Assembly (NCBI GenBank): GCA_024449915.1 | Contig: JAMZAV010002235.1 | Span: 62,001 to 126,000 of the forward strand | Source of the DNA: Sweltsa coloradensis | Lineage: Eukaryota; Arthropoda; Insecta; Plecoptera; Chloroperlidae | Reading direction: 5' to 3' | Length of the DNA stretch: 64,000 nucleotides | Shown: piece after piece, positions 11,531 to 20,037 of the stretch | How the letters are laid out: every line of letters begins with the position of its first letter | How positions within the stretch are numbered: the first letter of the stretch is position 1 | The notes under the pieces: model-generated | Told to the model about the DNA's origin: nothing | Seen by the model: the letters and a program-made list of their open reading frames with translations, nothing else | The model's database searches: none | Position numbers and translations under genes: made by a program

Positions 11531-12533
11531 TCTTTTTAAGTACTCTTCTCTGAATTATTTTAGAAATAATTGTTTGGTTTTGTCGTCATGAATTGAATCC
11601 ATTGATGATGAAATTTGTGTTTGCAATACTTCTCTATTTACCGTTTTTTTTTTAAAAAAGGGGTAGGAAAGGGTTTTTCCTTTCAAGAAAATTCCGTACT
11701 TTTTTTTTTGGGGTAAATTCTTTTTTTTAAAATTCTGCTTCGTTTTTACATTTTAATGTCTTTTAGTGCGTTGTACTTTTAATATGCCCTTTAAATATCT
11801 CTCAACTCTCTTCCCTCCTGCTTTTTATTGGGTCGTTTTGGCTCTAAAGAAGCCTTTTCGTCTTACGGGTTTTTTTGTGTTTTTCACTGCCCCCCATTCT
11901 GATTTTTCACTGGGTTTTCACGGTGGAAATGGGGGTGTGAGTGAGTTACCTCATGACGGCGGATTTTATTCTCGGCTCTCGAGTTCACTGTTTGTGAGTG
12001 AACTCACTCGAAGTAACAGTCCCTTTGAAAACCCTTGTGAGACCGGCCGGTTGCTCTCTACAAGCAATTGGGTCGTAATATAATTTTAAAATAGGCTGAA
12101 ATGCATATCTTACACTTTTTTCAAATTGGTTAGAATGAATTTTAAAAGGGGAAAGTATCATCAATAAGGGATAGACAAAAAAAAAAATGCTGCTGCTATT
12201 AATTTATTTAGGGCGTTTTTTCTTTGTTTCCGAAAAAGTCTTTCCCTCAGTCATTGATAGTAGTGAGGCGCTGGGGCTGCTTTTTTTTTTTGGGTTCTTT
12301 AATTTTTTTATTTTTATCATTTTTTTATGGCACCATGTATTTCAAAATAAAGACCCAAATGCTTTTTTTTGTGGTTGATTGAGTTGGGAAAGTAAGTAAG
12401 CCTGGCTATAAAGGTTTTGCATTTGCCCCTGTGACATTGGGGGTTAGGCTTTGGTAGGCCCAAAAAGTTTTTAAAAAACCTCCCGGGCCCTATTGATTTA
12501 ATTTTCGTCCTGCTAGGCCTAGGGCCCACAGCA

Positions 12534-12882
12534 AGGGCCAAAAATTCCAACTCGCAACCTTCTCGTGGTTTGGCCCGTGATTAGTGGAGTTTTTCTCCCT
12601 GAAACTAATGGCGAGCTCTGGGTCGTCGTCGGGGAACTTTCCCCTTCCCTTTGACTACCTCCCCCTCCCCGACGGCGACGACAATGACAACACATATAGA
12701 TGATGACACAGACGGAGACGACCACGACGTGGGGAACCCCTGCCTTCCCCATTCGCTTGTGGCTGGTTCTGACCAGCACAGGCCTCTCCACCCCTTGTCC
12801 CCCCCGTCATCCCTTACGTCCCTTCCTTCGTCTCGATTAGCCAAGTTCATAAATATGAGACGTTAAGCAATAATCAATCAAT
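12534..12882 (+). mobile_element. SINE-1 copy e, full length
   Basis: Starts AGGGCCAAAAATTCCAACTC and ends GTTAAGCAATAATCAATCAATT. It is clean compared with the copy at 7838. No convincing target duplication was found around it. Confidence 0.82.
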
Positions 12883-12921
12883 TGGGAGTACCTAGAGGCC
12901 TTACTTTCATCCCACACATAC

Positions 12922-13209
12922 ATGTGTGCATGTGGCTCCTCCAGCTTTACTTCACCCACATTCAAGCTTAAAAGCACATACAAGTCCAGGAGAGCAACAG
13001 CTGTTCTTAGGCCGAGTCCAATAGCAAGGCAGCTCCAGCGCCACTTACGCCAGCCAGAAAAGAAGCTAGAAATAACGGGACAAGCATATAAATCTTTTAA
13101 TGAAGTCCAAAATCAACAACTTGAGGTATGGCGGAAAGTTCTAGTAACAAATCAGGAGAAAGTGGTTGCATTAAAAGATATAGCTACAGCTCTATGGCTG
13201 CGCCTTTAA
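12922..13209 (+). CDS. Short ORF, unrecognised, possible transposon accessory fragment
   Basis: A 95-codon ORF with an amphipathic, helix-rich C-terminal half (ITGQAYKSFNEVQNQQLEVW, then VVALKDIATALWLRL). Similar ...E...K.LE....AL.K.A... tails follow Myb/SANT-like domains of Harbinger-type accessory proteins, but no DNA-binding motif is visible upstream. It could be a 3' exon or a chance frame. Nothing in its surroundings identifies it. Confidence 0.25.
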   Translation: MCACGSSSFTSPTFKLKSTYKSRRATAVLRPSPIARQLQRHLRQPEKKLEITGQAYKSFNEVQNQQLEVWRKVLVTNQEKVVALKDIATALWLRL

Positions 13210-13424
13210 AGGAATTTTTTGGCAATGAGTCCTTGTCCACTAATAACCAACAATAGTTTGTACTTTGACAATATTACTGATGTTGAAGATGCCAATACAA
13301 CAGAGCTATAAAAAGAGGGTAATACAATATAAAATTATTGTCATCAAAATGTAAAAATTGAACCCAAATAAATATTCTATTCTATTCTATAGTCCTATTA
13401 TCATTTTATTAAATTTGAATGTGA

Positions 13425-14390
13425 TCATAGGAATAAAGGAAACAATACACATTTTCAATCACGGCGGCCATTTTGAATTGTAAGGGATATTTTTCTTGGC
13501 TCCTCCACTGGAAACCATATACAACACCTTAAAAATGTTTTGGCCAAGTGGCCCATTTTTATCATTTGCCGTATGTTCACATTCAAAATAGGAAACAATA
13601 CACATTTTCAATCATGGCGACCATTTTGAATCGTAAGTGAGATTTTTCTTGGCTCCCCCACTGTAAACCATGCACAATATTTTGAGAGTACTTTTGCCAA
13701 GTGGCACCTAGCTTCCTATCATTCTTTACCGTCTGTTAACATTCGAAATTGGAGACTAATAAGGTACGCAATTGTTATTCGTGGCGGCCATTTTGGATCG
13801 TAAGGGATATTTTGTTTGGCTCCCCCTCTGTTAACCTTCTTTGACATCTCAAGAAATGTTTTGCCAATGGACACCTTCCTATCATTATTTGCCGTCTTTT
13901 TACATTAAAAATTAGAAGATAATTGATACACCTTGTCATTCATGGCCGCCATTTTGAATTGTAAGAGATGTTGTTCTTGTCTCCCCCTCTGTAAACTTTT
14001 AAGATAATCTTAAGAAGATCCTAGTGCTAAGTGGCACCTTTTTATCATTATTTGCAGTATGTTTATATTCAAAAAAGGAAAATAATACATTTTTTTCAAA
14101 AATGGCGGCCATTTTGAATCGTAAGGTTGACTTTTCATGGCTCCCCCACTGTAGACCATTTTAAACATTTTACGAATATTTTTGCCAAGTGGCACGTTCC
14201 TAACATCATTTACCGTATTTTTATACTCAAAAAAGTTGAATAATAGGCCTATTCTTTCATGGCCGCCATTTTGAATCGTAAGGGATATTTTTCGTGGCTC
14301 CCCTTCTGTATCGCTTTTCTTTGACCTTATGAACATTTTTGCCAAGTGAAACCTTCCTACCATTTTTTGCCGTTTTATTTTGTGAACAGC
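13425..14390. repeat. ~160-bp satellite, six units, each with a GGCSGCCATTTTGRAT core
   Basis: The core G(G/C)C(G/C/A)(G/C)CCATTTTG(A/G)AT(C/T)GTAAG recurs at about 13,463, 13,617, 13,783, 13,943, 14,102 and 14,261 (steps of 154-166). Each core is followed by a CTTGGCTCCCC(C/T)(A/C)CTGTA-type block, then TTGCCAAGTGG, then TACCGT(A/C)T. Units are well diverged from each other outside the core, so the array is old. The core matches the YY1-type site GCCGCCATNTTG. That is a resemblance only. Confidence 0.82.
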
Positions 14391-14753
14391 TCAGACTATA
14401 ATGTATGATGTAGGCCTAGGCTATGTGTGTACATATAAAATTGTCATAAATAACCGGACAATAATAATATTATAGCCTATTATTGGCCTTTCCGCCTGGT
14501 AGCAACAATGAACAATTTACTCCTCCCTATTTCACAAACCTACCTACATGATGTAAAAACAAATCACCAAGTCCAAGTCAATCATTAATTCTCACCCTAA
14601 CCTAGTTACGACCAGAACCTAACTAGAGATATTGTTCCCTTAGAACTTGAATAATTGCCTTGCAACATTCTGGAATTATTTTCCCCAAAGCTTGTGGAGA
14701 TATTGCAGTTGAAAACTTCATGTCTTCATACGACCTTCCTGTGGCAAGGAACC
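14391..14753. other. No recognisable feature
   Basis: AT-rich non-coding sequence between the satellite and the Kolobok-type element. Nothing supportable was seen. Confidence 0.5.
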
Positions 14754-15781
14754 TTAAAGGCCCAATCAAGTTTTGGTTCTGATGGGCATGTAATTCAAAG
14801 GCATACTCTTAGTTGGTGATTAAAACAAAAAGAGAGAGAATCGGCCGAGTAGATGCGAATATATAATCATAAACGCAAAGACGTGCGTTGCGGGTTGGTT
14901 TCCTTCCGTGACGTCACTGGGGGGGACTGACTGTACGAGCCACGGCAGGTGTCTCGCGCGCTAGGCCGGACAGTAGGCCTACCACTACGTGGTCGACAGC
15001 CACGGACGAGAGTGGCCGTGTAATGGCTGGTAAGCACCTTATAGCTTCGAACCGACGTATTCCGAGAAAGAAATAAACGAACTAGAAAAGCGTAAAACAC
15101 AGCAAGCAGAAGCCCTTCTCCCTCGATGTCTGTCCGATAAAAAGAGAGCAATCGTAATTTTGTGTGAGATTGTTGTCAAAAGTTTTTCACATGCAGCCTT
15201 TTCCAGGTCACCAACAGCTTGTCCGCGTTGAAGAATGATGAAGTCATTTATTTCCCCGATCGAATGTCCATTATACTGTATGTTACGAATTTGGCACAGA
15301 AGCCTGGTGAGTCATACTGGCCATCTCCACACACCCAGTGTCCATCCTCTGAACTGTTTAGACGGGCATATTCTTTGTCTCTCTGTACTGACCAAGTATG
15401 CAATATAGCAGGCCGCATGTGCTTTTTCACGTGTTTATAAAACGTGGTAGCCGTAGTACAAGAAAGCTTCAGGGCATTGGCAAAACACTTGAATGAAGTG
15501 AAACTAATCCCACAAGTATAAATAGCGGCATTTATATTCACAGCACCTACATGGTTATGCCCAATCTTGGGCAGAGATTTCCATTCTCTGTTATGGCCAC
15601 CGTGGCATAAAGTTGAAACTACTAACATGAATCCAGAAAAATACTTTTTTAGCTGTATAATGGGTACTAGTCCACATTCCTGACAGAAATGAAAAAGTGT
15701 TGACAAACACTGCCAAAACACAAAAAATATATTGACAGATGATTTGTCATTATTTCCGTAAACATCGGTGTCTGTGTCCGT

Positions 15782-16188
15782 ATAAATAAATAAATAAATA
15801 AATAAATAAATTTTATTTAGAGTGTACCCACTCAGTTATATAACTGATTTTCAGTGGGGGACTTTAAACCAAAGCGACCAAGCCAACCCTGCAGGCCCCG
15901 ACGCAATCGACGAGTGAGCGATAGCCGATAACCAACCAAAGATCGATATTTTTAATAGGAAATATAGCAATCAGTGGTATGGACAGTGCGAACACCCGCG
16001 AATCAACGCCAGAATCAACAAGGCCGATTCAGAACAACTATGAAATGTATTATGTGCTTCGTTGCAAGGACGGCTCCAAAGTCACTGTTTACAAACTCCT
16101 AAGACAAGAACTAATGGACCTAAGTCCAAATCAGAAGTTAAAAAACTTCTGACTTTAGCGGGAATCGAACCCTGGACCTTCTGCATTG
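15782..16188 (-). mobile_element. SINE-2 with half-tRNA head and (ATTT)n tail
   Basis: In minus orientation it begins with the 3' half of a tRNA: an anticodon-type hairpin TCTGC-TTCCAAT-GCAGA, then the B-box-like GGGTTCGATTCCCGC. The body runs to a 3' module GCGTCGGGGCCTGCAGGGTT...CAACTGAGTGGGTACACTC like region and ends in (ATTT)n at 15,782-15,812. The same 3' module lies at 39,772-39,868 and 56,104-56,200, so it is probably the tail of the partner LINE. Flanks carry a decayed direct repeat (15,757-15,778 and 16,189-16,208, about 14 of 17 matching), both coding for an acidic D-T-(E/D)-T-D run. This places the insertion inside the transposase ORF. Confidence 0.68.
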
Positions 16189-16581
16189 GAAGCAGATATC
16201 AGTTTCTGTGTCATAATCTTCATCTTCTTCTTCTGAGCTGTCTAGTCTGTATTCTTCATCGATGTCGTTTTTACAAAATGAATCATCTATTGTCGACCGA
16301 AAACTTTCCGTACTCAACTCACACAGAATTTCCACTTCGCGCGTTAGTTCGTTAGGGTTATTAGGAATAACATTTTCCTCCATCTTAGGTTCGTTTATAT
16401 CACAATCCTCTTTTAACTTTGGTAAGGTGTATTTTCTTTCTTATGAGAGCTGGTACGCAATGAGGAAGAAGATGGTTCAGGATTATAAGTCTTCTTTCTT
16501 TTTACTTTCTACATACTGCGACTTGCGAAGTTTTGAGGTTGATGCTTGTGAGGAACCGCGCAATTTTAATGAAGGGATCGC

Positions 16582-16769
16582 TTTTTATTTAATACAATCC
16601 AGAAATTAAAAAAGTCCGCCCCGACCGGGACTCGAACCACGGATCTCCCACATTCCAGGCGAGCGTCTTAACCCCTAGACCACCAGGACGGGTACATTTT
16701 AATCTCTGAATTGTAGTTGCATTATACATCTGAATGAATTTTTAATTTCTGGATTGTATTAAATAAAAA
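16582..16769. repeat. Perfect 31-bp inverted repeat enclosing a tRNA-like sequence
   Basis: The left arm, 16,582-16,612, begins TTTTTATTTAATACAATCC. The right arm, 16,739-16,769, is its exact reverse complement. The 126-bp loop holds a tRNA-like sequence on the minus strand. It lies in the inferred intron of the Kolobok transposase gene. No target duplication is obvious. This looks like a MITE or fold-back unit. Part of one arm edge plus the tRNA 3' end (ATTAAAAAAGTCCGCCCC) is repeated at 60,054-60,072. Confidence 0.82.
16617..16689 (-). tRNA. tRNA-like pseudogene, anticodon loop CTGGAAT
   Basis: The minus strand folds as follows: acceptor GTCCTGG with TCGGGGC (seven pairs counting G-T), D arm GTCT...AGAC, and anticodon arm CTCGC-CTGGAAT-GTGGG, with anticodon GGA by position. 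The T loop is TTCGAGT, but the T stem has two mismatches. Both pol III boxes are recognisable (TGGTCTAGGGG and GGTTCGAGTCC), and a T-run follows (GGACTTTTTT). GGA is not normally a eukaryotic cytosolic anticodon, and there is no long variable arm for Ser, so this is a tRNA-derived repeat rather than a working tRNA. Confidence 0.55.
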
Positions 16770-17373
16770 CAATTACAACTACGCGAGTGTTTCCCAACTA
16801 ACCAAATCGAGAAAGATGGATCGCTGTTTCTAGCAAAGTGCGTTTTCTTTTCACGTTTGACAATAATGCTTTTGAGTTTATTTGTTATTTCAAAATCTTC
16901 GTCCTGAAAGTGATCGGAACACACACGTGTGTTGTCGTTCGGTTTAAAGTTATCTCTGTTGATTCGGATAAGCCACTGTCGGTAAAGTTTCGGGGATTTT
17001 TCACTCCGCAGAAATCTATGAAATGATAAGACTCGAACCCGGCAAACGCTTGTTTTTACACCCGTATACACCATTGTTAAAGTAAAATAACAAATTGTAT
17101 GACGATACTGAAGACTTTGCTAAAGAACACACACACACTTGCAAACGCCTCTCTCGATTGACAGGCACGCGCGAAGTGGTGCTAGGAGGGTGCGTGCCCG
17201 CCCGCCGAAGCGCATTCCCCCAGTGACGTGGCGGCTAGGCGCGCCGAGTGCAACAAAAGCGAGGATACCACCAACATGTGAACCTACGCATTGGGGGACA
17301 CATCCAAACTTGTTTCAAAGATGTCATTTTATAACATATCAAAAGTAATTCGAAACCTTTTCTGGGCCTTTAA

Positions 17374-17900
17374 GTCTCTCGTGACTGTGAGGTGTAATTG
17401 CCTTTCTCATAACAGTATCCTGTTTTTGTATTAGAGAAGTTACAAGATTTAACAGCGTGAAATAAGTTTCTTCGTCCATTCAATTTTACATTCGATAATT
17501 TATCTCTTTTTAAGAGCCACTGTTTGACCCATTTCGATCGTTTTGTCCTCTTTTTTATATTTGTTTACGTATCCAACGATAAATGATGCAGCCAGCCATG
17601 CAGCCATACGAGGCCACACAAGGCCGTTGCGTCGGTCGAACGTAGGCGGACTGCACGTGCACTCCGCTGGACTAGAGTGGGGCTGGCTGGCACAGGAGGG
17701 GAAATGTTTAAAAATGGCATATAGGAAAAAATTACACTATCGTGGCGCGCTCTTGCGAAACTGCATCATATTGAAGCCCCCTATGTCCTGTCCTTAAACA
17801 ATGATCGTGTCACATGTGTCATTGCGAGGAGGATGGAATGCAAGCTTAAATTTGGTATTGAAAATGTGCCTGAAATACCATTTTTTGGCGATTTCTTTTG
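17374..17900. other. No recognisable gene
   Basis: Sequence between the Kolobok-type element and the next repeat. No ORF has a recognisable motif and no repeat boundary was seen. Confidence 0.45.
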
Positions 17901-18664
17901 TTGGATGAGCGTAGCGAGCGAAGCGAAGATTCCATTTCACTACACTGGAAAAAAAATCCGGAATATTTTTTTTTGTATTTTTGTCTGTTTGTCCACACGA
18001 TTCCAGCTAAACCGATACTCCGATTGCGATGAAATTTTATGGAGGCCTTCGAAATCTCTGAACTTAGAACTGCCACGTTTTTGCGCGTGAGCGCAATCGG
18101 AAAATTATTTCTCATGGAAATCGCAATTTTACGATTTTTTTCGATTTTTAACAAAATTCTTCGATTTATAACACCTACATGCTTGTCCGATTGTGATAAT
18201 TTTTTCACAGAACCTTAATTTTATGAATTGATATATTCGTGTGAAATTTGAGCGTTATCGAAAGATAAATTTCTTTAAAAAATCGCAATTTTACGTCTTT
18301 TTTCGATTTTTTAAATTTCTTTGGCTTATAGCACCTACATGCTTTATCCGATCGTAATGATTTTTTCACAGAACCTTAATTTTATGAATTAATATATTCG
18401 TGTGAAATTTGAGCACAATCGAATAATTATTTCTTATGAAAATCGAAATTTTACGATTTTTTCTTTTTTAAAATTACGATTAATTAAAAAAATTTAAAAA
18501 TTTAAAGTTGCTTTTTTATTTAATTTAAATTAATTTTAAAAAAATCTTCGAACTAAGTAATGATTTTTTCACAGTACAACAGAAAATCCGCCTAACACTT
18601 GGCAACTCAATGCACCATGATTACGCTCATCCAACAACGCGGCGGGACTCAAGCGTTTTCGTAG
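17901..18664 (+). mobile_element. TTGGATGAGCG repeat, copy 1
   Basis: Opens TTGGATGAGCGTAGCGAGCG and closes ATTACGCTCATCCAACAACG, then CGGCGGGACTCAAGCGTTTTCGTAG. TTGGATGAGCGTA and TACGCTCATCCAA are therefore inverted near the ends. The interior is AT-rich, with repeated ATCGCAATTTTACGATTTTTT-like blocks and a thrice-recurring TTTTTTCACAG motif. No protein is conserved. The second copy (44,974-46,033, reverse) has the same two ends. Class unclear: the -TAG 3' end with no target duplication recalls Helitrons, but the 5' end does not start TC. Confidence 0.7.
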
Positions 18665-19770
18665 TAGGAAGATTGTCTAGTGCACATTTCTCAAGGTATA
18701 GTGAGAACATTTTCGAAATGTTAAGGAACGATCCCAGATACTTTTTGATGTACTTTCTCTTGAGTAGTGGCTCTCATAATTGGGGAAGGATGAAATGTGA
18801 GTATGCACACTAACAAAGGTTGTGTCACTCAATTTGTTTGGTGGGACACGACCTCTCCTTTTATCTCCTTCACATATACCACCCACAGACTTTTGTTTCT
18901 GTGTTATTGCAAGTGAGAGAGACTTCTTTCCAATCAATAGGGTGTTGAGAAACATTACCTTACATACGAACTAGTTTAGTTATTAATTAGTAAATTGTAT
19001 TCGTTGGTCAATTTACGCCTTCCAGCGTGCTTGTTATTTCTGGGTCTTTGACGCACGATGTCATGTTCTTCAACACTTGGAGCCACAAATTGTCGTCATT
19101 TTTACCATGAATGAGTGTCTTTCCGAAATTCAGAGTGAATTGCCTTGCGCTGACCCTGCTGACCGTGCTTGCTAGTATTGCTGTCAGATTTAATCCGTTT
19201 TGAAGGCTAATCTGTCTTTATAAATTTTAATTCACTTCCCACTTTTGATACTTTTGATTTTTTCCAATAACAAGTTATTGAAGTGGATACTGGTTCCTCA
19301 CTACGGCGATGCACCCACATCAATAGAGCGATAATGAGTTCACACCCACTTGTACCGCACGCCGTGCATCTCCTCACTCACCCGGAACCCTTGTACGAGG
19401 ATAGCTTGTTCCATAGACATGGATGGACAGTCGTAGTTTTTATAGCACTTGTGTTGCTTCGTTGTCTTCCCAGGTTTTGTCCTACTGCACATGTAGCAAT
19501 ATTTGTTACGTACTCCAATGATCAACAATCCATTGGTTTCAGCTCCAATGATTCAGGCCTGTAAAAAAATAATCATTTGTGCACTGCACAGTGTATAAAA
19601 AAACTTCGGCCGGGTGTTATGACCGGCCTCTGGCGCTACATGGGACTAAACCGTCTATTCCCAGTATTCTGTGCTTTCGATTGGCCATCGTCAAAGTTTG
19701 TCCCAGACTAAATAATATTTAGCGGTCGGTAATAATACCGGGCGACATGTTTGCATCCTATTTTATTTTA
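18665..19770. other. No recognisable gene
   Basis: Short unrecognised ORFs on both strands. No repeat boundary, RNA gene or splice pairing that I can support. Confidence 0.45.
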
Positions 19771-19771
19771 A

Positions 19772-19991
19772 CCCCTGCCCTCCCCATATGCTTGTGGCTG
19801 GTTCTGACCAGCACAGGCCTGTCCACCCCTTGTCCCCCCGCGTCATCCCTTACGTGCCTTTCCAACTCGACACCTTCTCGCGGTTTGGCCCGTGATTAGG
19901 GGAGTTCTTCTCCCTGAAACTAATGGCGAGCTCTGGGTCGTCGTCGGGGAACCCCTTCCCTTTGACTACCTCCCCGACGGCGACGACAATG
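19772..19991 (+). mobile_element. Two SINE-1 pieces in reversed order
   Basis: 19,772-19,858 is an internal-to-3' piece (CCCTGCCCTCCCC...CATCCCTTACGTGCC). It is followed at once by a 5' piece, 19,860-19,991 (TTCCAACTCGACACC...GACGACAATGA). The 3' remainder of the second piece seems to lie at 23,549, beyond the LINE. The order cannot come from one simple insertion. Two copies joined, or a local rearrangement, is needed. Confidence 0.72.
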
Positions 19992-20037
19992 AATAGTATA
20001 TAAATGTAAAATATATATATAAAAGTATATAGATCAG

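Larger units (their letters stand above)
6550..12530. other. Gene-poor stretch with homopolymer excess
   Basis: No coding region could be supported here except SINE-1 fragments. Runs of T, A, C and G are unusually frequent. A GC-rich island at 10,860-11,180 (GGGGGGTTTTTGGGCCC and similar) is open in three frames on both strands, which argues against real coding. A SINE-1 copy inside (7838-8045) carries many small indels in homopolymers, while copies just outside are clean. I read this as either very old sequence or poorly polished consensus. Confidence 0.5.
15248..17074 (-). pseudogene. THAP-domain transposase (Kolobok type), exons interrupted and C-terminus lost
   Basis: Exon 1 (17,074 to about 16,810) gives MVYTG...LSFHRFLRSEK, then YRQWLIRINRDNF, RVCSDHF and IIVKREKK. 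SFHRF, W...I.R.NF and VCSDHF are THAP DNA-binding hallmarks, with the late C-x2-H ligands intact. The first Cys position appears to be Gly. A GTTAGT donor follows FSIW. Exon 2 (about 16,445 down) is acidic (EEEDEDYDTETDI) and is cut by a SINE-2 at 15,782-16,188. The frame resumes as DTDTDVYGNNDK, then FHFCQECG, CHGGHNREW, AVNINAAI and GDGQYDSPGFCAKFVTYSIM, matching a conserved transposase block (GD.R.DSPG..AKY.TY..MD), and stops at 15,248. The later catalytic region is absent. Confidence 0.68.
14758..17369 (-). mobile_element. Kolobok-type DNA transposon with TTAA target duplications
   Basis: The left flank reads ACC-TTAA-AGGCCCA and the right flank TGGGCCT-TTAA-GTC, giving TTAA duplications (14,754-14,757 and 17,370-17,373) outside inverted AGGCCCA termini. 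Inside are a second inverted pair, ACGTCACTGGGGG (14,911-14,923 against 17,217-17,229), and a minus-strand gene whose ATG at 17,074 opens a THAP domain. TTAA duplication plus THAP transposase is the known Kolobok combination. The element is 2.6 kb including a ~0.4 kb SINE-2 insertion. The C-terminal half of the transposase is missing, so it is a defective copy. Confidence 0.72.

Noticed and set aside
13425..14390. CRISPR-like array
   Set aside because: Units are ~160 bp, diverged throughout, with no short identical repeats or unique spacers, and the DNA is eukaryotic.
16617..16689. Functional tRNA gene
   Set aside because: Two mismatches in the T stem, an anticodon not used in eukaryotic cytosol, and an inverted-repeat setting.
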